From the NCBI GenBank assembly GCA_963969595.1, contig OZ018416.1, forward strand, positions 5,534,065 to 5,598,064: a stretch of DNA of 64,000 nt, in the 5' to 3' direction. The notes below the pieces were generated by a model, which saw only the letters and a list, made by a program, of their open reading frames with translations, was not told the DNA's origin and ran no database searches. The position numbers and the translations under genes were made by a program. Of the stretch, positions 35,586-49,575 are shown piece after piece (the stretch's first letter is position 1; every line of letters starts with the position of its first letter). Origin of the DNA: Neckera pumila (Eukaryota; Streptophyta; Bryopsida; Hypnales; Neckeraceae).

Positions 35586-37837
35586 ATAAGGCTGCCGGCT
35601 TCGATCTTTTGTCCAGGTTCTGTTCTTGCTACGGTTTTTGTGCTTGTTTCTGTCATGGCAGACTGGATTCTTGATTCTCTTTGTGTAAATTTTTTGGACA
35701 CTATATGCATAAATAAATTAAAAAAAATTGAAAAAATGGTATTTACACCCAAAGTTTGTGTAAATTTACACCCTAGGCTCTCATACTGTATGTAGGGCTT
35801 TTATTTTTTGCGAAATTGTGCTAGATTGCATCAGAAAGATATAAATTGGCTAAAATAATGGTGACAAACTCTGAAGTTTTTGCCAGAAAACTTCAAATTA
35901 AAAAAAGATTTTGGATGAAATTGCCAGATTGTGGATGGAACCAGAATTATGGATATGTGATATATGCTACTGTGATATTTTTTATCCAATATGTGGATGA
36001 ATATCAAAATTTGGAGCACCTTTACAACATTTTATATTGCCACTTTGGCACTTCATAAAAAATGAAATAAAATGCTCTGATTGTATGGCTCAGTTTTCCA
36101 ATAACGTTACAGGTTACTTTGGCTTGAAACTTTGTCAAGGCCCTGGCCTAGTTGAAGCCCTTAGTTTTGGTCACAATTGTATTGTGCAACATCCTAATTT
36201 AGTGAATTATGACTGCTTTAGTGTGAAATTGGAGTTGAAAGGGTTGCAATTGGGTTGAAAAGTTACTATATTCTTAAATTCAATGAATACTACTATGGAA
36301 AAAAAGGGTCATTCATTATTCTGCAAGCTTGGAGAACAAATTTGGATTACCGTTGCAATGATGTAACGAATTAAGAAAACCTCCTTAAAATCCAAATGGA
36401 CGAGAATAGCCTGTGTTTAGGGACAACAACACGAAGCAATATGTTTTTGCTTTGATCCCTTATGATGGGTTTTTTTCCTTCTATGTTGACCAAAATAAAT
36501 GTGAAAAATTCTCTAACTTGTTGTTCTATTGAGGAAATTTTTTTTGAATCTTTGAAGTTTACATATGTGTAATGACCAAAGGGACAACAATGGGTCATCC
36601 TACCTCCTACCTAATCTCAAATACTTTTAGTACATCACATAGGGGACACAACCCATTCTCGATCACTTAAGAAATTACATAATCTGGAACTCATTAATTC
36701 ATAGCAACTTCGTTTTGATACCAAAATATCTGAAAACTCTAGGAAGGGTCCAAACACTATTGCTACACACGAGAAAATTTTCCACCAAAGAAACCGTCTT
36801 CTTACTTGCTTGAAATTCTTGAAGTGATCAAAAATGGGTCATTGATCAGGAATGGGTTGCCTCCCCTATAGGAGCCATGTAAGTGCCAAGTTGTTATGCC
36901 TTCTTGTTATGAAGTGCCAAGTGTATACGGTAGAACCCTAGGCTCTCTTACTGTATGTTGTGGGTTTATGAATACAATGGGTGAAATATTGTGTGATGAA
37001 CTGATTATTCTTTGAAAAGAACAAAAATCAGAATATACATTTTGGAATTACCGAAAATCTCGTTATAATGGAAGGAATTGATCAGATTTTGCAACAAATT
37101 AGATAATATATGTATTACAACATTGCATTCTCAATAATATCACCATTAATTGAATGGTTTTAATGATATAGAAAATGATTCAAGAGTGAATTGTCACCCC
37201 AAAGAACGCAATTACTTAGAAAAGTGCAATAGAAGCAGGGAAGCCTACTTAGAGCCCTAAAAACAGAGCAACTGTCCTCAATCCACAATGTGATCGGATC
37301 ACACTTCAGTTTCATTAACATAGAAGACGTTTAGAACCGCAAATTCCACTACCAAAGATCACCACTGCTGCTTTACAGAAGTGAGAAATAGTTTACAAGG
37401 ACATTACAAGTGCCTTCCTCAGAGGCCACGTTATTTGTACAGAATCAAATTTTCAACCCACAGACTAGAGTCCTCTAATCTGCTCACCCACCTCCCACCT
37501 AGACCTGCACTGCACCTATAGGCACAGCAAAATATGAATATTCACAAAAATCATGTAAAGCTATTCAATCCCTAAGGAAACCATTCCTCATCAATTTTGG
37601 GGTAGCATTTAAACCTAATGACAATTCATGGCAATTCATGGCAAATATCCTAGTTTCATCTGTTGAAACTGGCAATGCGTGTTCACCTGACACTCTCATA
37701 GGCCATGTATACGGCAACCAAGTTAGAATCGATAAGGGCATTCAATTCTTCAACACTGCCGGTATTCAGCAAAAGTCAAACTTCACCTGGCACTGAAAAT
37801 GTCTGCTGCGCGCCGTAATTAGGACAACATGGTGCCT
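35586..37837. other. Intergenic region between convergent RRP45 and VPS15
   Basis: It holds the 3' UTRs of both genes, a family H repeat, and a 23-bp direct repeat (CCCTAGGCTCTC.TACTGTATG) at 35771 and 36937. ORFs of 60-75 codons here have no recognisable content. Confidence 0.5.
35845..36075 (-). repeat. Family H interspersed repeat (copy 2)
   Basis: Its minus strand matches 13190-13405, sharing TTTTTTATGAAGTGCCAAAG and TTCATCCACA in the same order. It lies downstream of RRP45, perhaps in its 3' transcript. Confidence 0.65.
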
Positions 37838-40800
37838 CTATTTCCAGACTTTGATGACACCGTCTCTGCTGCTTGATATCAGGAGTCGCTGATTGGTTTG
37901 AGCAGAGGCAAGGCTAAGAATGCAATCGCGATGACATCCAGCACTATCCGTAGCAGCTGCAGCAATACCACTCTTTGGAGGACTTTTGCTTGACAGTCTG
38001 ATGTCTGATCCGGGAGTTTCCTGTAAACAGTAATCCCACTACTTATCATGATGTACAAGCGGACAATTAATCGAGGGTAGCCTTACTACTGTGTCCTGAC
38101 TATTGAAAAAACCCCACCTAGAAACTAGTTTTCATCAGCGGCCCAGTTTTAGGAATATCTACCTAATAAGGCAGGGCTATAAACTCTAAAGCCAGTTTAC
38201 ATGCTAGAGAATATGTTTACATGCGGATCATGAAAGGTGAACCCTGAGAAATGAACATACAAACACAAGGGAAAACCAAATCTTCGCCCTAAAGTTATAA
38301 TCCTTTACATAACAAGAGAGTAACTTCGTTGTATCATTCTATGACAGTCCACAACCGCTAGTCCAGGTGGTGAGAAAAGATGCAGAACATTAAAATTGAC
38401 AAGTTTCGAATCCAACCTGGACAATGCGGACACCATTCAACGAGCGCAGTTCATAATTGTATACATCACCACCTTTTCCCATTGTGGGCCCACAGACGTG
38501 ATAACTCCGATCGGGTCTGCAATTAAAGACGTAACGACGATTATTATTCAGGATCGAGTTCAAACCTTCAAAGAATCAGAGACTTCAGACTGAGCATACA
38601 ACAATGGAGGATACTAACAACCAAAGAATCCACTGAAAAATATGAAGTGAGGTTGCAGGGGTCATTGTCAGAGTTGTTAATTCATCACAATAATTCTTAG
38701 TGCTTGGACAATTTACTTGCATTTATACTAAGAAAGAAGATTACCTCAAACGATCCCACATTCGGATCCGACAATCCGATCCCGCAGTGAGGAGGGCAGC
38801 ACCACCTGACAATGGCAGTAGTGTGCGTACTCCTGGCAACCTCGGAGGTGGTTCATTCAGTTCTTCCATGCGATAATCAGTCACTTTCACACCTCCAACC
38901 AGCCGGGTATCTCTTGAAGACTGGGAACTGGATAAGGGCTGACTGAGAGCTGCAGGGACAGTATTCATCTCTGTATGGGCTGGATCAGCGCAGAGTCGAA
39001 GAACCTGCAGAGTTACACGTTATCAGTCTTGAGCATACGCAGACTGTAACCTGAATGCATATATACTCATGTGAAATTCTAAGCCTGAAGATCACATAGG
39101 AACATCTCCACGTGACATATTCATATACCTTGCAAAGAAAACTCGATCTCATGCCAAAAGCTATGCCAGAAGCAATAAGGTCGGAAACTTGGGACTTACC
39201 TGATGGCATGAACCATCTTCAGCATTCCAGAGGGCCACCTCGTTGCGTCCTGCCGCAACGTAAATATATGGGTGCTGGCTTGTTGATGTTGGTGTACCTT
39301 TTCCAGGAACCAGAACACACATGCTTTCCACTGGGCAGCAAGCTGGATGCTGCCATGTGTTGACTGCAATCTGCAATATGTAAGAAACAAAATAGGAAAA
39401 AAACAATCAAATTTTACCAAACACAACATGAACATCACTTCTGTTACAAACAAAAACCGGAAGTGAGAGAAACTTGAAACAGAAACCTCTTCAGATGTTT
39501 CGATTCTAGACAGCTAGTCAGAGCAAAATGAATGATGAAATGGATGTAGCAGATTACCGCAATATAATTCAAAGTTAAAAAAGAGGCTAGCACAAGATGA
39601 AGATGAAGTTGAAGTTGACAGACTATCAAAATCCTTGAACATCTGTAAAATTTGAAATCAATGACATGGAAAATATTGTTTAGTCGAAAAAACCTGAAAG
39701 CGTAAGTCCCAAAGTGTGAGTACTCCTCGGGATGTTGCCGACACCAACCAGTTACATGCGGGATCAACTGACATCGCTGATATGTAGCCCTGATCTGGCT
39801 TTGCCCGCAATGTCCAGGCATCGGCTTGAGCCCTCAAATCCCAAAGGTGTATGCCGTTTCTTTGCGTACTATACAAGAGCTGAGATGGTCCTTCAGTGAA
39901 GAGGTTTTGCATCGTCAAAACGTTCCCCTCCTGAGAGTCCAACTTACGAGTATCTGAAATGCCAGTATATCGTTCTGTGCTGCCTCCTGTCCGTGCCACA
40001 TAATCAACTGTAAAAACATGTATCGTTCCTTTACTAGAAGCTGCTGCAACTTGATGTCCACCACCCAAAATGGACACGCGAAGTGCTCGACCTTCACTCG
40101 GTAAAGGATATGTTAATCGGGACCTGAAAGAGATATCTCTCTCTAGTCTTCGAGTATCCCAAATTTTCACCGTTCCATCATCTGATGCACTTGCTAGAAA
40201 AATATTATCACTCGAAACTGCTACCTCGTTCACTGCACGTTGATGCTCTTGCAGATGAGCTATGAGTACACCACGAGGCCTCCATGAGCTTTCTGCGGCT
40301 CCTGAAGAACTCAAGAGCGGGCTTCCAGAATCCAAAGAAGCTTCACTGGCAGATACATTGACCGGACTAGGCTCCCCGGAATTTCCACCACCAATCATCT
40401 CAGAAGAAGACGCTACACTTGCTTTACTGGTTGCCATGCTATTTATGCTGCTTCCAAAGCCGGTAGCAAGAAGACCTTCACCGGAGTCTTGTCGACCAGT
40501 TTCTTTCAAGACCTCAAACTTTCTATAGCTTATGGGACCGGGGCCCTGGTACACAGATCCTGCGAGTAGCCTCGGAGCACTCGATCCAGCCATTGCTACA
40601 TGTGACCTGCATGAGCATAGATTCAAAATCCAGGTCACCTCCTTAAGCTCGAAAAAAATTAAACTCAATCCAAACATGGTTGCCATGATCTTAGGGGTTT
40701 CAAGCACTTTTGTAAATGACTCAAGCCTCTCTTGCACGCTGACTGGTGAAATTCTTTTGTTAACGTAATTACACAAACATTTACAATGAAAGAGTAATTT

Positions 40801-43800
40801 ATAAGTACTACATTATTCTCACTACAACTCAGTATTTATATTATTTTAAAATATAGAACTACCCTTAAAAAATCCGGTACCTTTTTCTTACTAATCTTAA
40901 ACTTTTGAAATATTATTGCATGGTCCTTGGACATACCACTGAAACAAGGCAATAAAAAACGATTAGAAACCGTTTGTAGGTAAAGAGGCACCTGTGTAAA
41001 GAGGGCTCAATCGAAGACATCGATGAATGACCAGCAATATTAGCCCACTGAGAAGACGCAGGTCCTACTGAAGCACTTATTGGAGTTCCAGCAATAGTTG
41101 CCATTAGGAAGGGTGATGACCCCTGTCTGACACCAAATACTCGGCTCCACTCTTCATTAAAGGAAGGGTTCACTTCTCCACCTTGTGGGGTACCTCCTTG
41201 TCCGGCAGGAGTTGGATCAATCTTCTTCTCATTCAAGGGAACAGAATATAAAGGAATTCCCTCAGAGGAGCCATCATAGTTGGAGTAGAACCCGGCCCCC
41301 ACACCAGCTGCGAAACCAATTGCAGAGCCTTGAAGTTTTTCTGTGTTCTCTGCTTCCCAGTTGTGCATCCTAGTCTGCATGGTACTCGACAGGTTGCGAA
41401 TGTAACCCTCCATCGCCTTCATCTTTTCTCCGTCCTCACCTTCCCCCGTTAATGGCTTCTGCAAAGGCTGAGGTCCGGATCCAGACACCGGAACTCGTTT
41501 CGCACCATTCCTGGGTAGACCTTGAGAAACATCCACTGGCCCTGCAGAGGAATATACACCCTCTCTTTCACTTTTCTTTCTGTCACCTCCGGTTCTGATA
41601 CCACTAATACCAGCAAGCTCTGGAGGAGGTTGGATTGCAGCTACTCTTCGACTTTTGGTCTTTTGAGTACCTTGTTTAGTTGCAGCTGCCTTTTCCCTCT
41701 CCGTTTGCAGTAGCATCACATCACTAAGAACTCGGTTGAAGACCTCCCTTGATACTGGCGGTTTCAAGCATGCTAGCAGAGAAACCTCAGAACACAGAGA
41801 AGCTGGTTCTCGCCTAAGAAATGGTAATAAAATCGGGGATAAGAACGCATAGGATTCAGTAGACTCTAGGTTTGCACTAGTGGCGGCAACAAAAGTAATA
41901 GCTGCCCGTCTTACCCATTGACTTGGGTGGCACAAGAGGGGAGATGCCCTTTCAACGGCTTCAAGAAGAACCCTTTTCCGCAATAGACGATGCGTACAAA
42001 GAGCTGCGAGACATTCCGTAGCATTGACAATTACTGTTTCTTCTACATCGTTTAGCGCCTGTTCTACATAAGGAAGCAGGTAAGACTCCAAACTCATTTG
42101 TCCCACAAAGAGGCAGACATGAACAATGTGTTCAAAGAATACTGCTCGTAGCTGCTCGTCACGGTCGTTGAGAAAAGCAGGCAGGATTGGCAGCAGAAAA
42201 TCGTTGCTGTGTTTGGGACCAAAAAAGCGACAGAGTGACCCAACGTGCTGTAACAGAGCTCGACGAATTGTAGGGGTCTGTTTCTGACCCATCACTAGTT
42301 CCTGAATGACACGTGCAATAGTTTCACGCATATGTGCAAGTTCTCCTTCCAGACGACCTGCACCAGACCCCGCAGACATCTGCTTCCAACAAATCAATGA
42401 CAAGCGAATCAGAACTAAGCCAAGATGACTGACAATAGCCTGATCAATAGATGTCAATCATCGAAACTACCGTCACAATCAGAGAAAAGGGAGAATTATT
42501 TATCTCTTGCAGATAGGATCCAATAAGAGATTGGATCCCAACTACATTGACTACCATCCAGGATAAAGTATATTACCCCTTGTTTGGTAGAAACTGACTT
42601 CCTCTCCAACAATGATCCTTTCGAACGATTGACTGGAGAATCCAAGCCTCCAATCTCATGGCTCTCCTGTGAATGCATCATGAATCTATAAGCCGTTCCA
42701 GCAATTTTATGGATATTAGCGGCATATGCAATGCGAACGCTCTCTTCTGGATCATCAGGTAGCATGGAGAGCAAAGGCAGTATATATTCTGGGAATATCT
42801 TTGCATCGCTCGGTGGGAAAACCTGTAAACGATGAATAGTGTAGCACGTAAGAAACCTTCATCTCCAGTTGGGTCATTAATAGTAGCACTAACTAAAAGC
42901 AATAATATACTCTGAGTCACCGTTCAATATTTGTAGGAACCCTACTCAACTCCGAAACTTTTCACGTTACTCGGTGTCCAACACAAAAACACGGTACATA
43001 AGCAAAAATAGGAACAAATCAGAATGAGGATTGGAGCAATACCTGAACCAGAAACAAGACATCACATAAAGTCTGAAGAGCGGCGCAGCGAACAATAGCA
43101 GCAGTGTCGGACAGCAGAGCGACAATGTAAGGTATTACATGCTGAAGTCGCGCATCGTCATCAATGTACGATGAAGATTCTTTTAATAATTGGATAGTTC
43201 CTCGCCTAGCTTGAGGGAGCTTGACATTACGTAGGCACGAACATAACAAAGCTGCAATTAAAATCATGCCTTCACATCTCTGGGATTGATCGAGTGTCAC
43301 TTGGCTACCACTATCGAGGAATTTTAAAGTATCTGAAGATGATTCTTGTGCTTGAAGCCCCGATCCAATGCTTGGTTGCGGGATCAGCGTTGGGTAGCAT
43401 GGTCGCCGTCGGCGTTTGCGGATACATTTCCTTTGTCTCCATACACAATCCGGGGTACAGACAGAAACCCAACTACGAGTAATAGAAGGAGTCCGTTTCA
43501 AGGGACCATCTCCAGACCCATTCCCTTTTCCAGTAACATCTGCCGCATTTCTACCAGGACTTCCTACTTCTCTTTCCTTGTCCACAGCGTTTACCTTGCA
43601 ATACCTCCAACCATCTTCATCAGCTCCAACTTCTGCCAAAATAAAGCACAACCCAGGCAGTGTAAGAAGCTTCATAAATAAAATTAACATTCAAAATCAG
43701 ACGAAAAGATTGCTCCAGAGCGCAGAAACAGATAAAAAACAATACTTCCCCAGATGAATCGCAGATGTTTCAAGCCGAGCCCCTCGTCTCGACTGAAGCC

Positions 43801-46800
43801 TAGACATTGGTGAATACCATCACAAGCGGGTCAGGGGAGGGTTAAGGAGAATGTTGAATTTCATAACTACGAAAGAGACAGAGCACACGTACCACTATGG
43901 GCCCAGCTAGGGTCGACCTCCCAATCTCCATCCCATCTCCATCCACTATCCAAAGGAAGAGTAACATCATCCTTACGACGTCCAGACCCTGTTATTCCCT
44001 GAGTAGCCATGGAAGTTTCACCAGTGTGGAGAAGACGTTCATGGAATGTACCACCTGGTTCACGTACTTGATTCTCATACCCCTGCAGTCACCCGACGTG
44101 TTGAATTGTTACTTGGGTCAAACAGATACAATGTCTAGAACTACAAGCAGACCAAAAAAGCATATTAATTAAGAAATCCCTCACCTCCTCAGTTACAACT
44201 TCATCCATAGCGGAACCCGCCTCAGCCATAGCCACCGCAGCTGCCTTGATGCGCCGGGAAGACACCGGAGGGATAAGTGGCGTAGATTGACTGTCCAATA
44301 AAAATTCTGCTGAATCAGCAGCAAATGCTTCGTCAACAATGGAATCTCCAACGTGTGAATCTTGCTTCTTCTGAGAAGATGATGAATTAAGCCTCCTTGG
44401 AGACACCAGATCAGCAATGCCACCACCACCTACTTCCCGTGACTGCCTCCTTCGAGAATCAGCAAGCATTTGCTTGCGAATTTCAGGGAAAAAACTCTGT
44501 GTAACAGCCACCTATTCACAGCAAGGATACAAATAAGAGTGGCATGAGAATTAGCAGATAGAAATAATTACTTCGCATGTCATATCTGAAACCAGTGAAG
44601 TCGATTTTAAAAGTAAAGGTTCTTATGACTTACTCGATTGTCTGTGTCCAACGGAACAAGATACGAGAAGAAGTCGTGCAACAGAGGAGAGAAGTACTCT
44701 GGAAATACTAGAGGACACCACATCTTTAAGTACTGATCTGCAGATAATCGTTTCTCTGGGAAAACGTTGATCATGTCCAGGATCATATCACGGACTCCTG
44801 CATCTGGGATCTGCCAAGGAAGTGATACAATTATAAATGCATGAATATCTCCTCTCAGAATAAATCTACAGTCCGGAATCTAAAAAAGCAATCCGCTTCA
44901 GGTAGGCATTCAATTAAAATGAAGTAACCTGAAACATCCAACCCGAACCAAGCCTTCTAAGGCGTATGCAGAGCACAATAGCACAACAAAGCAACTACAG
45001 AGGAGTATCAACCCTGAAAAGTGCCTCCAAAATTCACACATAATCCATACGCGTAACCATCTGCATGCATGCTTCCACGCGTAGGCTACAACAAGTTGCC
45101 AATTTCTCCAGCAGTTACTAGATGAAAAAATGGTAGCAAGAGATTGCGTTTCTGTGAGATTATTCACGATACAGTGAGAACGACAAGCGCCTCAGGCGTG
45201 AGACTAACCTTCTCGAGAGATGGACGAGGATCGAATTTTCCCTGGCGATATGCGAGTAGCTGAGACAAATCAAACAGCGCTTTCCCCTCCAAGAACATCT
45301 CGCCTATCACACACCTGATATCCCAGCAACGTGCCAACGAAGATTCAATAACCGATGGGCAGTCCTACATAACATACACTTGTGACATGTAACTCGGAAG
45401 ACGTTCAATACAACACACAATTATTAAATGAGACGGTCAACATCAATTAGCTGGGAAATGACAGTGAAGACTATCAGCACCAGGCGAATAACGCACCCAA
45501 CAGAAAAAATATCCATCGCGGGCGTCAAAGGAGCATCCGAAGTCGCAAGTGCATCAACATTTGGCTCATAGAATCTCTGCATCAACAAACAGAGGTATGA
45601 GTCTTTTGGCATCTCGTCTTGTTTCTTTATATCTGACAAGAATACACTTTAAAGGAAAATAAACAATGAAAGAAAAGAGGAAAATACGAGTCATTTTATC
45701 AAAGCATATCACAATATATAAACTTCTGAAAAAGGATATCTACACAATAATCACAATTTCTCGTAGATTCGAACGATTTCCAGATAAGACAAGATCTACC
45801 ACACAAACAGAGAGACGATGTATCATGTAGTATCTCTTATACTCCATTGAACAATACACGACATCCGCCAAACATGCACCCTAGTAATACATTAGAATAC
45901 AATAAAAGAAAGTGTTCAAACCTCGGGTGCTAGATAGCAACGGCGTCGACCCCCTGTATCGAAAAAAAAGGAAAAGTCGGCAGGATTGTCCGCCGGTAGC
46001 AAGGTAGGCTTTAGAGACCCATAATAGTCAGCTAGAAATACCCAATTCCATGAGGTCACCAAGACATTTTCGCATTTTATGTCACCTGCATTAAGATTCG
46101 GTGTAAAAAGATTCAACATTTCAATATGAAGTCCTGATCAATCTAAAGATAGTAAGCCTCCTAGTAAGAAAATCAAAACAACAAACAAAGTCCAAGGAAC
46201 GAATCCATCATGCACAACACAATAGAGAGCAAGGAGAGGAGAATCATAATAACAGCCCATCAAAATTGCACTCTGTGGCACGATCACTCATCACACACAA
46301 AGGGTAGAGGATTATACCATGGCAAACTCCACGCTCGTGACTTTGTTTCAAAGCATGCAGCAGCTGCAAACGCCAGAGTGACAGAGATTATACGTTTAAC
46401 AGCAGCTGATAAATAGAGGGTCCTAGAGTTCAGGAAAGGCAGAACCAAAGATGCTGTGTACATCGTTACGAGGAGACAAGTGCAGATCAGAGTGGAATCA
46501 CCCAATCCTTTTCAGCTCACTATTAGTATTTATGCGAATTACGCTGTAAATACCTGAAAGGCGAGCCACTTCTTTTCGATTAGGCTCAGAAATGGACGAG
46601 TGCTGATGCGATCATGCAAATTACTGAAGAAGTATTGCCGTAGCAAGTAAGCAGCCTTGTCCGTCTCAAGCCAATGCTATTGATATCAAGAAAAGACACA
46701 AGTCACGATCGAGTCCTTCACCGTGAAAGCAGGGAAAGAAACATTTCAGATCCCTCAAGTATGATAAGAACGACCCAAGAGAAAAGAGGCTAAGAGAAAA

Positions 46801-47317
46801 TAATTGAAAACTTATCCCAATAATCACAACATTATTGGCATTCAAAATTGAGTTCAAAGTGTTAGACTAAGACAGATTGATGTTAGATCCTCACTTGAAA
46901 AGGCCAAACATGTGAGTGGTCGATATCCTTCAGCCGTTCTCGAATATCATGTAATTTTCTCTCATATTCCTACACAAAATATCAAAAGACGTACACAAGA
47001 ACATCAACAAGGTGCATGAAAGTCAACGCACATAATCAACCGATATGCATAATTATATCAAATTCTGCAGTTACTAATACAAAGAAACCTCTTGAAAAAA
47101 TGTAAGCAGAGAAAAAAACCTTCAGGTCAGGAGATTCGCCTCGTTTGAAGTAGACCTTCACAAGCAAAAGTCCCTCATCATGAACACACAAGACTGACTT
47201 CAAAAACCGGCCACCTCCTAGAGCCTCCTTCAATACCAAGTTGTAGGAAGAGGGCAAATCGTGCAGATAATACTCCGAAGGCGACACTTGCGTCGTCCGG
47301 GCTAATTTATTACCCAT
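37838..47317 (-). CDS. VPS15: VPS15 / PI3-kinase regulatory subunit 4 (protein kinase-like)
   Basis: Eighteen exons in transcript order: 47317-47120, 46969-46895, 46676-46554, 46363-46318, 46085-45922, 45576-45497, 45314-45209, 44810-44634, 44511-44185, 44082-43893, 43632-43043, 42822-42577, 42379-40992, 40606-39694, 39370-39200, 39004-38745, 38516-38417, 38020-37838. They total 5337 nt, 1778 codons, all in frame. [10 protein letters not shown] is an N-myristoylation signal. The kinase-like domain (about 25-320) has the beta-3 lysine at K54 (LLLVKVYF), HGDIKCEN at 147-154 in place of HRD, and LADYYG at 165-170 in place of DFG, as in plant VPS15. HEAT-type repeats follow ([39 protein letters not shown]). 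WD40 repeats fill the C-terminus from about 1360 ([34 protein letters not shown]). The protein anchors and activates the class III PI3-kinase VPS34 on endosomal and autophagic membranes. It is longer than the roughly 1500-residue angiosperm form, owing to Ser/Gly-rich linkers around residues 400-580. Confidence 0.95.
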
Positions 47318-48330
47318 CCTGCACGTTTACGCTAAAACCTGATGCAAAATCAATGCTCAGGAACAACGATACACCTCACTCACACTGTAATAGCAAACCC
47401 GAAACCTGATTTCCCCCAGCTCATTGTCAACCTCCCATTCCAAACCCTAACGAGAACTCCACAAGAACTAATAACACTGAGAAGGACCAATCGGCCCTTA
47501 CAAAGGGGCTCACAGAAAATAAAAAGACAAAGAAAGCCTCGGAAAAACAATTTGCATGCACACTACTTCAAATGAATTCCACGTGTGAATCTTCCAGAAC
47601 TAAAGGCGCTCGATCACAACCATTCCGACCAAAATTGAGAAAGAACTAAACAATTGTCGTCCTAACCGTGCCTCCACGAAGCGTCCAAAGTGCTACCAGG
47701 ACTTCACTTGAGACCAAATTCACCGCGTAAGAGACTCAACACCAAACTGCACTGCATAAGCCAACTGACTGGACAATCACGTCCAAGCAATTCCCAGCCA
47801 TTACACCCACATTGTGATCGCAAAACCCTACACCTAATTTTTCTCCTGCCAAGGCAAAGCTCCAATTCCATTGCCTCCAGATTCATCAACGATCAACTCA
47901 GAAGGATCAAATCAGCCCCTGAACACAGGGATAACCACCTGCTCCAACTTCATATCACCATTCTGGTCATTTCATTGCAATTCTCCGAGAATTACAATAT
48001 ACCTCAGACACACGCGACGCCATTCCGCAAGCGCACAGAGAAATTAGATAGGCATACAAAGCACGGAGAAACAATTGGCATACAGAATACTTCCAATGGC
48101 GTCCGAAATTGAGAAGAAACTAAACAATTTTCGTCCCTAAACGTGGCTCCCGGAAGACGTGAGAACCACGATTGCTACAACAAATTCACTGCGGAGGAGA
48201 CGCAACACCGCGTTGCACAAACCTACTGCGCGGACAATCACGCAGTTGCATGCAATTACAGACCTGTGGTATGAATCATCGGCAAATTTTAATGAAGTCG
48301 GTCCTTGGCTTCATCACAAGCAATATGGAA
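47207..48330 (-). repeat. VPS15 promoter, leader and first-exon segment, source-type copy of an inverted duplication
   Basis: This segment, read on the minus strand, matches 56440-57362 on the plus strand over nearly its full length, including 110 nt of VPS15 exon 1. Shared blocks include TTTTTCCGAGGCTTTCTTTG, TTGTGGAGTTCTCGTTAGGG and CGTGATTGTCCGCGCAGTAG. It contains an additional internal tandem duplication that the other copy lacks. Confidence 0.9.
47360..48245. promoter_or_regulatory. VPS15 upstream region with two tandem units of about 440 bp
   Basis: Two diverged units lie at about 47360-47800 and 47800-48245. Matching landmarks are GGACAATCACG (47771 and 48232), AACTAAACAATT (47645 and 48117) and the pairs CACACTGTAATAGCAAA / CACATTGTGATCGCAAA. 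The region must contain the VPS15 promoter and 5' UTR. No TATA box is obvious. Confidence 0.7.
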
Positions 48331-48825
48331 AACCAGGAGAGTGTTCACCGCGCTTTGGGAATCCTTGAAGTGATTTGAAAACCTGTGAAACCTTTGGACA
48401 CATTGAACACTTTGAACACTAGGGAATTCATGCGTGGCTTGACACACAAATCGAAGGCGTCCGAAGGTACTACTTCCACGCCATAGCTTCTCGACAAATT
48501 CCGTAGATTCTAGTTTAACGAAACCCTAGCCCTGAGCAGCTCTCGCGCCTTGGACACACTTGTTGAGGGAGCGACGTGTCATCTAATGAGCACGCCATGG
48601 GAACACTGTGAGTTGGAGGGAACGGGGAGCGCAGTCCCATTGGTTTGCGGCTCAGTCTCCAAAAGTCCGGGCATCCTCAATGGACAACGGTAAACTGGCC
48701 CTCCAAATATTACATTGGTTTGGAATTTGAACTTGAGATTATTATTAGCATGGTTGTTTTACCTATATTTAGAGACCTAATTTGTTTGTTTTGTTACATT
48801 GAGATCTCCCAAATCGTGTGTACCC

Positions 48826-49125
48826 TGGCCGCGTGCTTGGTACCGTCGGAAAGCTCTTGGCGAGGAGGGGTGCACGAGCTTGGTTTTGTGGCATTTTGAA
48901 TTACGGTGTGGAAGTTATTGAATTTTGAAGTATTTATAGATCAAAAAATTAGAAAATTACTTTTACTTTGATTTTGGTTGCGTTCTTGGTATCTTTGGAA
49001 AGGTCTTGGCGAGGAGGGGTGGACGGGCTTTGTTTTGTGGCGTTTGGAATGATGATGTGAAAATTATTGAATTTCAAAATTTCTATATCAGTTAAAAAAT
49101 TAAAAAAATCACTTTTCCTTTCATT
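48826..49125. repeat. 149-bp tandem duplication
   Basis: Two units share CTTGGCGAGGAGGGGTG, TTGTTTTGTGGC or a near match, and ATTGAATTTyrAArTwTnTA. They start near 48831 and 48980. Confidence 0.85.
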
Positions 49126-49267
49126 TTGGATGTGGCAATGACACAAGGCACACTAGTTATTATTATTGGAAGTGCATCAGAAGACTCGACAGGATGCTAT
49201 ACCCATCTCACAAAGTGGACCAAGGAAGGTGAGTTTTGTGTTCCATAGGGTTATTGTAAAAAAAAAG

Positions 49268-49456
49268 CTTCTTGTTTTGTGCCACAATAATTCTATGTTC
49301 TTCACCTCTTCTGTGGCTAGTTTGGGGCCTCTGATTACAAGTATGAATTCAAATTTGCAAATTTGTTATATGTGGCAAATAAAAAATTCTTGTGTTTTTT
49401 TCCAGGGGTGAATTCAACTTGCCTGTTCCATTTTAATGGATGGGTTTAGCGTCTTG
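49268..49456 (+). repeat. Family G interspersed fragment (copy 2)
   Basis: Counterpart of 11571-11757: CTAGTTTGGGGCCT, AAATTTGCAAATTTGTTA, TGTGGCAAATAAAAAATTC and GGGTTTAGCG in order. Class unknown. Confidence 0.6.
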
Positions 49457-49575
49457 CAAAGACTTTTAGGATAAACACAAGAATATCTAGGTTTAGACTT
49501 TGAACATCTTAAATAGGCCACCTTGAAAATCAAGATAAAAGACCAAAAAAATATAGAGAGCCAAGCAAATCATAT

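Noticed and set aside
40607..40776. Upstream extension of the VPS15 exon to an ATG at 40776
   Set aside because: This is intron sequence. The acceptor at 40607 joins exon 13 in frame (HR-SHVAMAG), and the extension has no counterpart in VPS15 proteins.
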